From Chitinophaga dinghuensis (lineage in GTDB: Bacteria > Bacteroidota > Bacteroidia > Chitinophagales > Chitinophagaceae): a DNA stretch of 64,000 nucleotides. The notes beneath the pieces are model-generated. The model did no database searches. It worked only from the letters and a program-made list of their open reading frames with translations, and was not told where the DNA came from. This document shows, one piece after another, positions 51,601 to 56,875 of the stretch. Position 1 is the first letter of the stretch, and every line of letters starts with the position of its first letter. The position numbers were made by a program, and so were the translations under genes. The stretch is from the NCBI RefSeq assembly GCF_003259435.1, contig NZ_QLMA01000008.1, positions 124,001-188,000 of the forward strand, read 5' to 3'.

Positions 51601-52078
51601 ATAGCGCATTGTATTTACGGGCAACATATTGATAACTTGCCGCCAGTCCATATCCATCATTTATCAGGTGATGATATTTAGAGAAATATAAATGTTCTTC
51701 TGGCGCTAAGGTCAGCAGATATTGTTCGCAGAGTGAATTTTCTTGCTGAAGCTGGAAGGGCATTTCTAGGCGTTCCCGTATCCACATTTCTACAGCTTCT
51801 TGTGGCGTATTGGTGAAATCCACACAGAGGACTTCCTGTATATGAAAACTATTGTCCAGGAAGGCTTGCGGCGTATCTCCGCTCATATCGAACCTCATCC
51901 GGAATACATCAAATACGGCCGGCAATGTTTCTGCGGCGGCTATAAATTTTTCTTTATCGAGCGGCCCGGTAAGTCGGGTTACGCCTCCGACATTATAGGT
52001 GGAATTCTCTGCATTGATTAACAAATCCATCAGGATATCCCGCTGTGCAGGATGAATTGGCGTTACATGGAGTGACAT
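33614..52078 (-). CDS. Five-module nonribosomal peptide synthetase with terminal thioester reductase
   Basis: A 6154-residue NRPS. Module 1: C (HHLINDG near residue 155), A (TSGSTGNPKG near 606), T (GGDSI, Ser near 990), E (HHLVTDGVSW near 1172, then the GWFTSQYPV block). Module 2: C of DCL type (HHLLMDGWS, 1650), A (2119), T (GGHSLL, 2511). Module 3: C (HHIAGDGWS, 2695), A (3172), T (3564). Module 4: C (3749), A (4229), T (4624). Module 5: C (4812), A (5288), T (GGNSI, 5674), reductase (GATGYLG near 5780, YAKSK near 5939). Nine pocket residues read by alignment to the Phe-A domain: A1 DSACIAEVW (unassigned), A2 DAFFLGITF (Ile/Val-like), A3 DAFWLGGTF (Val), A4 DVQFIAQVV (Pro-like, His to Gln), A5 DAIFVCAIC (hydrophobic/aromatic). 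NADPH-dependent release would give an aldehyde or alcohol. No thioesterase domain is present. The opening C domain suggests N-acylation. Confidence 0.95.
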   Translation of the reverse strand: MSLHVTPIHPAQRDILMDLLINAENSTYNVGGVTRLTGPLDKEKFIAAAETLPAVFDVFRMRFDMSGDTPQAFLDNSFHIQEVLCVDFTNTPQEAVEMWIRERLEMPFQLQQENSLCEQYLLTLAPEEHLYFSKYHHLINDGYGLAASYQYVARKYNALLEGTTLNWAPLSYIAAADNALVYQQSPAYQEDAAYWKNVMDKKPAQLLERRYQHTNANPRQCQTILLEFSAEERNALDELQQATQANLLRLTLAALTIYFAKTTEHTAFVFGTPVHRRRDKDLQQIAGMFSGITPFQGKYQPEQTVAALLENIAVSRKNDNLHQQYQLADLTRSLKLNGTTEQLVDILVNHANLNFNLDFGAGIQAVTQDLTSVITRYPLELLWRDYGQGQPLQLKADYYPSHFTETDIRLLVKRLLHIIRQFKGGTQLTLAQISILPEEEQTLLASFNNSHIEVATFPNIHALIEEQVRLRPTAEALVFENQTLTYQQLDEKANQLAHYLREKGVRENTFVPVCMERSAEMIIGILAVLKAGGAYVPVDPAYPQHRISFMLQDTQAEVVVSNIADTLSLHQYTNATIIGVRQLADILHQYPVTPVVTALQPQDLAYVIYTSGSTGNPKGVTIAHQQLVASTLARKNYYGNTGTALLVPSFSFDSSVAVIFGTLCTGGRLIVCKEETLKDAETVKQLLTRTDMILCVPSYYRFLLEEGLLQEAALSTVILAGEALDLSLTQRHFREVKKAALYNEYGPTECTVWSSVAQIQPEDKLITIGRPVPNMQIHILDAQQRLLPVGVTGELYVSGPQVANGYLHLPGMTAEKFITMAGNRLYKTGDTGRWLPDGNIEYQGRIDDQVKIRGYRIELGEIGHALQACKGVKHAVVVPWTDERNNKRLVAYVTTDAGYNKQEALNRLKETLPDYMLPSVMMELAQLPLSVNGKVDKKALPAPEAADLQLQEYIAPRNETEQQLVGIWQELLGLQRVGIYDNFIELGGDSIISMQVVSRARRLGYELKAKDLFRYQTVAALAELLSVKQVESAIGEQGPLTGSCGLLPIQHWYFEAAENQQPGLFTQQLLLETDKQLTPEALESALRKLVQYHDALRFSYQQNEEGWLQSYGTAEATLHIKDLRRKQKTWRQHISTCIEESQLCLDISKGIMFQATLIQTPTATANNRLLLIAHHLVTDGVSWRILLEDLHSLLEQPTATPEVLLGAKGSSYRQWHEALIAYAKNNHQQQRYWENVLTKRTLLPTDLFHNGHITVSDIRTKTVRLDATVTRQLLQEVPAAYKTEINDILLSALAMTLTAWNKGNGVLVGLEGHGREEIAPGIAINRTIGWFTSQYPVWLEAFEGTALGTIVRNIKEQLRQVPDKGIGYGIHKYIGRHESLQGAAPWEIGFNYLGQGDNMPARHGAVKTSLSSLAAGGSPQRIVPEKLSVNSMIHNGELVIEWSYSQLHFHEATIADMATNYLHRLETIITHCADQSHQTSVTSPSDYGLGAVMTNDELDLFLDATVAGSSRRSQIAGIYRLTGLQEGMLFHGLYEENSGAYVEQFGCKLPHLHVTAFQKSWEHLIQHHTIFRTAFHAKMCSIPVQCVYHNVTLPFTVLDYRHMSASEQQEALNAWMITDRQQGLDFESAPLMRITLFRLEEDTYRMQWTYHHLLMDGWSLPVLLGQLVETYEAILSNHSLPALKMDEFGDYLRFLADRDLMAEEAYWRSYLNGVTEGCLLPFVTAATSRTKGEGSFQAKILHLDTAARQQLERFTQQQRITLNTLVQGVWAYLLSRYTGKAAAIFGVTVAGRPDELPGVDDKIGLYINTLPLYTPVANEQPLTAWLQDIQAAQLQSRERQYAALNDIQQWTGIREELFDSLLVFENYPVNPALHSPEWKLQLRNFQVQEQANYPLTIRVMMSAGIEIGLIYNATILDEAYVQMITAHFEQVLMQIATQPVNTIADISLLTPAEKIQLLNTFNQTAMPYPADKSIPALFEAQVAQTPNATAVIYDTTSLTYSALDEAANRFAHQLRSKGVSAGVYVPVCMKRSAGLMVAVLGILKAGGAYVPINPDYPAERILQMLGDCDCPLVVTETLWKDTLEKVVDKALLYVDDNPDLLQYPIFALEEQPAAATMAYVMYTSGSTGKPKGVAVTHKNVVSLVKSQEYMTLTNEDVILSAGSLSFDATTFEYWGTLLNGGCLVLSTESSLLDIELLKQTLYQRHVTKMFFTTSWFNQLIDMDITVFAQLQGVLTGGEKMSEKHADKFRRAYPHIALTNIYGPTENTTFSLYYHIQEATVSGNVPIGRPLKNRTAYILDSAGHPVPVGVTGELYVGGDGVAKGYLDAELTAARFLQDPFSNDPTATIYRTGDLARWMPDGNIVYMGRIDEQVKIRGFRIEPGETERVLETCPVVKQAVVTVWTDQQQNRYLTGYVVSESSFDKEEILAYLKDRLPDYMIPSFLIPMESLPLNANGKVDKKSLPAPDNTAISAAAYIAPRNEQENVLATIWQQLLGRERIGIHDHFFESGGHSLLAMRLQSAIRKQLQAEVPVKAIFNNPTIAGLTAYIQQQTHAVACGITAEISTTPQPLSFAQERLWFIDQLSGSIQYHIPVVFRLKGSINKQALETAIREMINRHAVLRTIITVINEQPHQQVMNTDGWQLEIIGRPDLLRDIPALHAYVKTLIDAPFNLSADHMLRGQLIELAEQESILALTLHHIAGDGWSVSIFIKELMEMYAALDLQQLPALLPLEIQYTDYSRWQRTYMSATVLEQQQAYWTRQLADVSTLQLPLDYTRPAIFSNQGAIIPFQIDEALQQQLQALSQQEGTTLFMTLLAAFNVLLYRYSGQEDITVGSPVSGRTRHETESLIGCFVNTLALRTQLQDNPTFAALLQQVKSATLDAYEHQDIPFEKVVEAVVKERDLSYSPLFQVIFTLQNMPVATELTLGTTQFHAEKIAYTTAQVDLNFTLEETATGMVGSVEYCTDLFREETILRMITHFKQLLASIVNTPSLEVGYLPMLLAAEETQLLNEFNQTENDYPADQSITDLFALQVMLTPDAIALVFAGKEITYRELDTASAQLAKYLVSAGVTTGMRVPVCMERSDKLIIAILAILKAGGAYVPVDAHYPTERISYMLAESNSTLLLTTTTQLAALEQTGTSMQFICVDQLDETLMATATLTQLPVALPQDLAYVIYTSGSTGRPKGVMVSHQNVVSLVKGVDYVSFKASDRLLSTGAPSFDAATFEYWGMLLNGGRLILCPEQHLLDNEVLKQEIASHQVNMMWFTASWFNQLIDTDISIFETLSVVLAGGEKLSEEHISKLKQQYPALTVINGYGPTENTTFSITYTVEPGAVKVPVPIGRPLSNRKVYILDSRRQLVPVGVTGEIYVGGAGLSLGYLHLPELTAERFISHQFSHNRIEKLYKTGDLGCWQADGNVLCLGRTDDQVKIRGYRIEPGETERVLQQCEWVEQAVVMARTNEQGSKYLAGYIVPAGTFEKEKIQAYLKQLLPDYMSPAVLIPLEKLPLTSNGKVNKRALPAPDQSLMPGAAYMPPRNATELALTGIWQQLLKVSRIGIYDNFFELGGHSLLVTRVVSAIRRELEVEIPIRDLFTYPVVADLADHIRRLQPGTVMPAVTASPRLGKLPLSSAQERLWFIDRMKGSVAYHIPMVLKLDGDLDITALESTLKTIVDRHEALRTVFLEEDGEVSQHILPANEWQLQVIDKSIETNREQIMEEITAYYDQPFDLTSDCMLRVQLVKLSANEHYMVIVLHHIAADGWSVTILLKELMSLYEAAHRHQPHQLDPLQVQYADYALWHRQHLQGALLDQQLSYWKEKLDDVATLQLPTDFPRPASQSTRGNTLHYEVDGTLTAGLNQLSRQQGATLFMTMLAAFKVLLYRYSGQEDIVVGSPIANRTQQTIEPLIGFFVNTMALRTNLAGNPDFLSLLKQVKTTLLEAYQYQDAPFEKIVEAVVSDRDMSRTPLFQVMFILQNLPEVPELRLDDVPITIQSIPNATAKFDLTVDVTTTDSGLRFRVEYCSDLYEEATIARMIEHYLVLLKAVVEAPARQIGELPMLTAQEEKQLLHTFNDTAASYPKNKAVIDLFEEQVRQTPDAIAVVFGTEQYTYQQLNERANQLSHYLLENGVVENSLIPVCMSRSLEMITAIVGILKAGATYVPVDPAYPEVRIRYILSDTEFTLMITDPRSQGLLPADIAAERILTLSADIWEEVLSVKPATNHSRYTSPDKLTYLIYTSGSTGQPKGVEMPDKALFNLLCWQQQEIDTRTPKRILQFASINFDVSFQEIFFTLSFGGSLHLVDEQRRKDMAILMEQINTEKINCLFLPYVVLKNLVEYAQESGIYPQYLQEVITAGEQLKLSNDLRLFLEKGNTRLYNQYGPTEAHVVSAYTIQPEDYTQRVLPPIGKPIANTRLYILDSAGNPCPVGVPGELFIGGVQVAKGYLHLPELTAERFMTDPFDVSGKGRLYKTGDVCCWLPDGNINYLARKDDQVKIRGNRVEIGEVESVLGQCEQVAQCVVLVKNDQYGNKRLVAYVVPQQRIGKDELRTWMQSRLPDYMIPSLFITLSELPLTNNGKINKRALPEADMSALGGTAYVAARNLTEQQLTDIWHVLLQVEKIGIHDNFFELGGHSLLAMRLQSALRKHMEVEIAVKSIFANPTIARLAAFIRQNGKGLLLPAVTPQQRPELIPLSYCQERLWFIDQMEGSVQYHMPLVLRMEGMLDKDALANAYQDLVTRHEVLRTVIVQIDGHSGQQILPAKQWQLQQIDLCGNQPAITDYRNLVHSLIRKPFDLTQDHMLRVHLIALDATTHILVMNMHHIASDGWSVSVLFRELIMLYNGYTTGEKVKLPALEIQYADYAIWQRKYMSDEVLATQLSYWKENLKAVPALQLPTDKIRPAVKGKNGAVEYLQFDRELTDQLLALSQQEGVTLFMTLLAALQVLLYRYSGQEDICIGSPISGRTRQEVESLTGFFINTLALRSNLAGNPAFLSLLQQVKQTTLSAYEYQEVPFEKIVDAVVTERDMSRSPLFQVMLVLQNTPDVPELTLGEVQLSEEPLDHTTSVFDLNFCLKENEAGLSLILQYSTDLFYKDTVQRMGKHFEQLLRSITSEPATHICALPLLDEAEEHQLLEDFNSNLSETPQHTSLPALFAARAAAAPDAVALMIDNITLTYKELDERANQFAHYLRDKGVGRDTLVPLCIERSAEMIIAIYGILKAGGAYVPIDMEYPAERIKYILEDTAATIMVSSPAVSERLGAVATGIELVMVTNADLFAGYPVTALADSPTANDLAYVIFTSGSTGKPKGVLVEHRGVVNLVYDLQRQLQIEAGSRFLQFASFGFDASCIEIFTSLSHGAALVLPRKEDLMSSAGFATLISKRKVDVLFLPPSYLHSMKEMLDRVKTIVSCGEPLNREDGRYLQSRGVQLMNAYGPTENSICTTLSTDPIREDGVVVIGKPVANIQVYIQDVHGGLCPIGVAGEICVSGIGVARGYLNRPELTQEKFVINPFAEDGETRMYRTGDLGRWLPDGSIEYMGRIDEQVKVRGYRIELGEIENVLQECDHVKQAVVVVKGGEHDNKLLVAYVIPQQEFNKEAIVAYLKTKLPDFMVPPVMIPMESFPLTPNGKIDRKGLPSPDSLILADQHQDAGPANEIEERLLEIWKEVLNLPQLGIHDNFFSAGGNSITAIRLIARMKVDFQVSINDLFQHPTIAGISKYVIYEKNHFKNKLAELMSRFDPALVDQEAMQAQAVHMQQLLAEQQRPYLEEVKAWQQLDVNRTTTYQQILLLGATGYLGIHLLYDLLQRNDTPVHVLVRAESDEAAFNRLSEKYAFYFGTPLPKDHAMLSVWKGDIALPQLGMHAATFEALMADTDCILNTAANVKHYGSYSEFEAVNTLSVQTILDYCKTGRKKVIHHISTTSVAGMAEKDNADYLYTESDLFKGQEVPNFYAKSKLEAERLLDAARAEGIEVNIYRVGHLSFHSATGKFQENIDNNAFYNQIKGFISFHVMPEEFSELELSNIDEVSAAILQIFDKPALLNRNYHIRNPHLLSATEFVAYLNSYGYDMELTNVYTYLEKMLQSYSTKKDLIDRLFLQADLFGDDKQDIGHPYQVCYEATNAILKKMKFKWSYIDEEKVHLMINYAVEVGFFEPVRKKMAALKPY

Positions 52079-52848
52079 GGTCTAACAGTCATTAATTGAT
52101 GAAAAAAATGAATCAGGCAAGTACCTGATCATGCTGGCATTTTCTGTTTCGATAAGCAATAAAAATCCTTTTCCAACAGGCTACAGCAGTTGGCAATAGG
52201 TTAAAAGTATCAGAATATCTGTGCAGGTAATCGTATTACATTCTCAATGAATTTTTATATTGATATGATAATAGGTGTACTGCTGATACGCTTAGGAGAA
52301 CGGGTATAATAAACAAGTCCCGGATAGTAATTTTGAGTTCATGTTCGTAGGGTATTTTATTATAGGAAAATTTTCACTTACTTTTCATCATTCAACAGGC
52401 TGACAATAAGCATGCACAGGCATGCCATTACACATTGTGTCCGGTGTATGATATCATTAAATTATTGGTAAGAAGATGCTATTACTGCATTTGCAATAGC
52501 ATATAGCATCCTGGCTAACCTGATGTTCTTTTACGCTAAAAACACACATGATTTTTTAAATCAATTAACAATCGTTTATTGCTAAAAAACGCATGTAAAA
52601 GTGGTAAAGTTTCTCATAAGCCCAGTGGCTTTTAAACAAGGTTCCGTAATTTGAATACTGTTTTAAACGGGTTTCAAAATTGGCACTAACAAGCTTATAT
52701 TTTGCAACTAAAATTGCGTTATGAAGGTAAATAAAATTAATAATTGAACAAAAAAATTTGGATTACCAAACAGTGACTTCCATTGTAATTTCGTGGAGAT
52801 GCCCACTCTGTCAGCGATTAATCTTATTTTTAGCAAAACGAACAAACA
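52079..52848. other. 770-base divergent intergenic region between the NRPS and an alpha/beta hydrolase
   Basis: An AT-rich control region without a credible gene. Visible structure: GCATGC-ACAG-GCATGC around 52410; a hairpin with arms ATGCTATT (52476-52483) and AATAGCAT (52495-52502) and an inner GCA-TT-TGC; and a sigma-54-like site at 52681. No clear TAnnTTTG element was found for the NRPS on the minus strand. The unusual length fits complex regulation of a secondary-metabolite gene. Confidence 0.5.
52681..52695 (+). promoter_or_regulatory. Possible sigma-54-type -24/-12 promoter
   Basis: TGGCACTAACAAGCT keeps the invariant GG and GC at the correct 10-base spacing of the TGGCACG-NNN-TTGCW consensus, but the -12 TT is AA. 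It points toward the hydrolase gene, whose GTG lies 153 bases downstream. A nearby TATATTTTG at 52696 is close to, but one base longer than, a TAnnTTTG box. Either element could drive the gene. Confidence 0.3.
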
Positions 52849-53643
52849 GTGAGTTGGAAGACCAGCGTCTGCGAAGCAAACAATATTCAAATTCATTACA
52901 CCAGAACAGGAGGTAACAAACCACCTGTAATATTACTACATGGCCTGATGACAAATGGCTTGTGTTGGACCATGCTCGCACGTGAACTGGAAAAAGATTA
53001 TGATGTGGTGATGCCGGATGCCCGGGGTCATGGACAATCCAGTGCGCCCGAAGTTGGATATCAATATAATGATCTGGCCAATGATGTAGTGGGATTGATA
53101 AATGTATTGAGACTCCCCTCTCCTATACTGATCGGGCACTCTATGGGTGGCATGACAGCAGCCATGGTAGCGGCTCATCAACCCAATTTACTTCGGGGAC
53201 TGATACTGGCAGATCCCACTTTTCTTAGCCCATCCATGCAGCAGGAAGTATATAACAGCGATGTGTCAGATCAACATCAGCAAATACTGAATATGCCTTT
53301 GGAAGCAGTCATGGCTGCAGCAAAGGTCAGACACCCTCATCGTTCTGCTGAAATGATTGAAATATTTTCCAGGGCCCGACTGCAAACTAACATGGCAGCT
53401 TTTGAAGTACTCAGACCTCCCAACCCCGATTACAGCCAATTAATAAATCTGATAACAATTCCAAGCCTCCTCTTATATGGCGACAAAGGTGTTGTAACAA
53501 CTGAAGTAGCTACACATCTGCAAAGTCTTAATGCCAAATTACAAGCAGCACAAATTTCAGCAGCCGGTCATAGTGTACATATGGACCAACCGGAAAAATT
53601 CACCATGATGGTAAAAGCATTTCTGGATACTATTGTAAATTAA
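52849..53643 (+). CDS. Alpha/beta hydrolase
   Basis: A 264-residue cytosolic hydrolase without signal peptide. Start GTG at 52849 is the only plausible one, since an in-frame TAG lies 18 bases upstream. The alpha/beta hydrolase landmarks are in order: VILLHGLMTNG (oxyanion side, near residue 27), DARGHGQSSAP, the nucleophile elbow GHSMGGM near residue 99, a YGDKGVVTTE region for the acid near 210 and AGHSVHMDQP for the catalytic His near 244. The fold includes esterases, epoxide and C-C hydrolases. It is not a clear type II thioesterase. It is divergent from the NRPS, so a tailoring or self-protection role is possible but unproven. Its last four bases overlap the end of the convergent lipoprotein gene. 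Confidence 0.88.
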   Translation: MSWKTSVCEANNIQIHYTRTGGNKPPVILLHGLMTNGLCWTMLARELEKDYDVVMPDARGHGQSSAPEVGYQYNDLANDVVGLINVLRLPSPILIGHSMGGMTAAMVAAHQPNLLRGLILADPTFLSPSMQQEVYNSDVSDQHQQILNMPLEAVMAAAKVRHPHRSAEMIEIFSRARLQTNMAAFEVLRPPNPDYSQLINLITIPSLLLYGDKGVVTTEVATHLQSLNAKLQAAQISAAGHSVHMDQPEKFTMMVKAFLDTIVN

Positions 53644-54167
53644 ATCGTGATTTTAAAAACCAGTTTTGCATTGGAAAATGTAACTGTATAGGGATGATCT
53701 TCGATTTTTGTATCAACGGTAGCGATGTAATATGGATGACAGGGATTATCTTGTTTTAATTCCTGATTGGTATAAGACAGCATAGTGCTGCCTACGCCAG
53801 GGATCGTAATTTTATAACTGAAAGTTCCCTTTTTCGTATCATTTACATGAAACAGCAGCGCACCATGTACAGGCGAACCAACCTGGTTTACAATCGCCCC
53901 TTTTTCTGCAGGAATATCTGACTGCACTGGCGTAATAGTAATCGTAGCCGGATCAATATTCCTGGACAACAACAGCAACTCATTGGTCTGTTTATCTATG
54001 AAGATGAGTCCTGCCATTAAAGGCGTCCCCTCACTTAATACGCCTTCACAGGGGTCCGCGTTCTTCGACTTATGACAAGACATACCCAACATTACAGCTG
54101 CTAATAGTATCACGGACAAAAAAGAATACTTTTTCCTACGTGGATGGGTTAATGGTTTTCTTTCCAT
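53640..54167 (-). CDS. Small lipoprotein of unknown function
   Basis: A 175-residue protein with a charged N-terminus, a hydrophobic stretch (FLSVILLAAVMLG) and a lipobox ending LGMSC, so Cys about residue 32 should be lipidated and the protein anchored to a membrane facing the periplasm or surface. The mature part is beta-rich (AGLIFIDKQTNELLLLSRN, ITIPGVGSTMLSYTNQEL). I do not recognise a domain. Its 3' end overlaps the hydrolase gene by four bases in convergent orientation, and it sits upstream of nothing it is obviously linked to. Confidence 0.7.
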   Translation of the reverse strand: MERKPLTHPRRKKYSFLSVILLAAVMLGMSCHKSKNADPCEGVLSEGTPLMAGLIFIDKQTNELLLLSRNIDPATITITPVQSDIPAEKGAIVNQVGSPVHGALLFHVNDTKKGTFSYKITIPGVGSTMLSYTNQELKQDNPCHPYYIATVDTKIEDHPYTVTFSNAKLVFKITI

Positions 54168-54280
54168 GTGAAATATGCTTTTAGTACAGAACAGGTTATA
54201 GTTTCCTAAAGATTATTTTCAACTATTAAGCTATATAAAATTATTTATTTGTTTCAAATAAATGTGACGCCTATACGATC

Positions 54281-56662
54281 TTAGGAATCCTGTCGGAGTG
54301 TATTAGCGGGGTTTATCAGGGCAGTACGATATACCTGCACGCCGATTGTCATGATACCAACGAGGGCCAGACTACCCAGGCACATCAGATAGATACCGAC
54401 GCCGGGAGAAGCATGATAAGTAAAAATATGCAGGAACAAGGAGCCCAGGAATGCGCCTAATGGCAGGCCTATCAGCGCCGCAATGAGCATCAGTTTCACA
54501 AAGCCCCAGGATAAAATATGCATCAGCTGCCCCATGCCTGCCCCCATAATTTTACGGAGTACCACCTCTTTCGCTCTTTTCTCGGTGCTATGGGTCACTA
54601 CTCCCAGCATTCCCAGAGAAGCAATCACAAATACAATAAGGATAATCACTCCATTCAGCTTCAGGTCTTCGTTTTCCATGTATCTGTCGTACATCTGTTT
54701 TTCGTACCAACTGTACAGGAAAGGTTCATATGGGAATAGTTTCTTCCAGATATTTTGGAGAGACGCGGTAAATGCTTCCTGCTGTGTGCCCTTTTGTACC
54801 AGAAGGGAAACTGTTTTGAATGCAGTAGGATCGTATTGGAATACCAGCGGCGTCACGGGCATTTCGTAGCGCATAAAGTTGAAGTTCTTTACTACGCCGG
54901 CAATAATCACTTCATTGCTGTCCAGCATCATTGTCTGGCCAATGCTACTTCTGGGATCTGTGATACCCAATGATGCCACCGCTTTTTCATTGATGACCAC
55001 AAATCGGCCTTTAGTGGTATCGGCGCTACTTTCCGGCAGGTTATTACCAGCCACGAAGGTGAGCTTCATATTGCGAATGAAAGCTGCATCTACAGCATAG
55101 GTAAAAGCATCCAGTGGGTCCATTCCTTCTTTAGCGCGTTCTTGCCGGGTGATCCTGGCGCGTCCGGCAGCTTCATTCAATGGCGCCGAGGTAGCGCCTA
55201 TGCTATTTACACTAGACAACTTAGCGATTTCATTCCGCAGCAAAGGGTATTGACTGGATTCGGCCAGTGGTATATTGAGGATATCTTTGCGGTTGAAGTT
55301 ATCATTATCTGTAGCCATATAGCGGAACTGACTATACATCACGGCAGTACCCACCATGAATACAAGAGATACCACAAACTGTACCACTATCAGGGCTTTG
55401 CGGAAACCTATCTTTCCAAATCCTGCAGGCCCCAATACCCCTTTCAGCACTGCTACGGGTTTGGCGGCCGACAAGATACGAGCCGGCGCAGCACCTGCTA
55501 TTAATCCGGTGATGATGGCAAACCCAATAAATGCAGACCACAACAAAAAAGGATGTTGTACTTCCCAGATGAGCCAACGGGCATGAATAAACGATTTCAT
55601 GCAATACAGTCCTACCACGCCTATCAACAACGCACAAAATGAAATGAGTACGCTTTCAATTAAGAATTGCATTACCAGCTGCCAACGGGCAGCCCCGGCC
55701 ACTTTACGCACGCCTACTTCTCTGGTCCTACTCAAAGACCTGGTGAGGGTCAGGTTGGTATAGTTAAATATGGCCAGGGAGATGATCACCAGCAACATGA
55801 TAATATTTACCAGTAGCTTGAACCAGGGCTCCACTCCCGGGTTATTCATAAGTCCTCTGAAATCCGGCGATATTTCACTGAGCCGCTGCCTTTCAAAACG
55901 ATGATCCTTAATGCCGGTAAAGTCGACATGCTTTTTGTTATCCGCTCTTACTTCTGTCAGCATGCGATCCAGCTGTTCCGGGGGCGTTCCTTTACGCAGG
56001 AGCACATACGTATATGCGTTATAGTTAAGCCATTCATTTTGGGCGGAGGTATTGAGTAAAGGATAGGTAGACATGGATACGACGATATCGGCATCCAGAT
56101 GCGATTGCTTTTCTCCCAAAGGCGCAAACACGCCTGTAATGGTGAAAGTACCGATGTCTTTCTGCTCCAGGGTTTTGCCAATGGGATCAATATTTCCAAA
56201 GAATCGCTCTGCCATTTCATGGGAGAGCACAACGGTATAAGGCGCTATGGCTGGCTGTCCTTTTTCCAGGGGAAAGTAGAAGATCTTGAAATAACCTGGA
56301 CTCACATACTGTCCCCAGGCAGATAATGACTTGATCCGGTTGCTGAAGCTGCCCCCAAAGCCACGAATGACCTGGGCCACGTCTTCTACACTGCTCTGTT
56401 CCTGCATTAGCTTATCCGCCAATGGCACAGGCGTACTGGCCAGCGAAAATGTTCTGCCATCCGGATTGGTAACATCTGAAATAATACGATAAGTACGGTC
56501 CGGATAAGGATGAAAAGAATCTTTCTCGAAACCACTCTGTACCTGGATAATGATCAACAGACACATGGCCATAGCGAGACCCAGACCAATTACATTGATC
56601 AGTGTAAATAACCGGTGTTTCCACAGATTACGCCAGGCTATTTTAAAGTAATTTCTTAGCAT
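54281..56662 (-). CDS. MacB/FtsX-family ABC transporter permease
   Basis: A 793-residue permease of the duplicated MacB_PCD-FtsX type common in Bacteroidota. The N-terminus MLRNYFKIAWRNLWKHR and the first membrane segment (TLINVIGLGLAMAMCLLII) start the protein. A periplasmic domain carries FGNIDPIGKTL near residue 160. The first FtsX domain begins near 285 (NIIMLLVIISLAIFNYTNL, then LSRTREVGVRKVAGA). The second half repeats this: a segment near 430, a periplasmic domain (PRSSIGQTMM) and a final FtsX block (STEKRAKEVVLRKIMGAG) with three membrane segments. These act as mechanotransmission pumps for peptides, lipoproteins or cell-wall signals. The ATPase gene is not adjacent, so it must be supplied from elsewhere. 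Confidence 0.9.
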   Translation of the reverse strand: MLRNYFKIAWRNLWKHRLFTLINVIGLGLAMAMCLLIIIQVQSGFEKDSFHPYPDRTYRIISDVTNPDGRTFSLASTPVPLADKLMQEQSSVEDVAQVIRGFGGSFSNRIKSLSAWGQYVSPGYFKIFYFPLEKGQPAIAPYTVVLSHEMAERFFGNIDPIGKTLEQKDIGTFTITGVFAPLGEKQSHLDADIVVSMSTYPLLNTSAQNEWLNYNAYTYVLLRKGTPPEQLDRMLTEVRADNKKHVDFTGIKDHRFERQRLSEISPDFRGLMNNPGVEPWFKLLVNIIMLLVIISLAIFNYTNLTLTRSLSRTREVGVRKVAGAARWQLVMQFLIESVLISFCALLIGVVGLYCMKSFIHARWLIWEVQHPFLLWSAFIGFAIITGLIAGAAPARILSAAKPVAVLKGVLGPAGFGKIGFRKALIVVQFVVSLVFMVGTAVMYSQFRYMATDNDNFNRKDILNIPLAESSQYPLLRNEIAKLSSVNSIGATSAPLNEAAGRARITRQERAKEGMDPLDAFTYAVDAAFIRNMKLTFVAGNNLPESSADTTKGRFVVINEKAVASLGITDPRSSIGQTMMLDSNEVIIAGVVKNFNFMRYEMPVTPLVFQYDPTAFKTVSLLVQKGTQQEAFTASLQNIWKKLFPYEPFLYSWYEKQMYDRYMENEDLKLNGVIILIVFVIASLGMLGVVTHSTEKRAKEVVLRKIMGAGMGQLMHILSWGFVKLMLIAALIGLPLGAFLGSLFLHIFTYHASPGVGIYLMCLGSLALVGIMTIGVQVYRTALINPANTLRQDS

Positions 56663-56794
56663 AGTATACGGACGTTTATGAAAGTGAATGACCTAATCCA
56701 TCCTTGCCAAAGAAAATGCCTTATCGTAGTTGATTAAAATCCTGAACATTAAAAATAAAATAATTCATTATATGTCCATTGCCAGTACAATAAA

Positions 56795-56810
56795 TGTTCA
56801 ATATTGGACA
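56795..56810. promoter_or_regulatory. 16-bp near-perfect palindrome upstream of the permease gene
   Basis: TGTTCAATATTGGACA pairs at 7 of 8 positions, and a further half-site-like TGTCCATTG lies at 56773-56781. It is 133 bases upstream of the permease start. This is a candidate operator; the regulator is unknown. Confidence 0.4.
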
Positions 56811-56875
56811 GTGTAAATATATAGCAGAAAAGGAGTGTTGTGGAGGGAATCTGCGTAGAAGCCTTTCTTATCATG

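Noticed and set aside
52849..53643. Type II thioesterase for the NRPS
   Set aside because: The hydrolase has general alpha/beta hydrolase motifs but no specific features of editing thioesterases; only the neighbourhood suggests a link.
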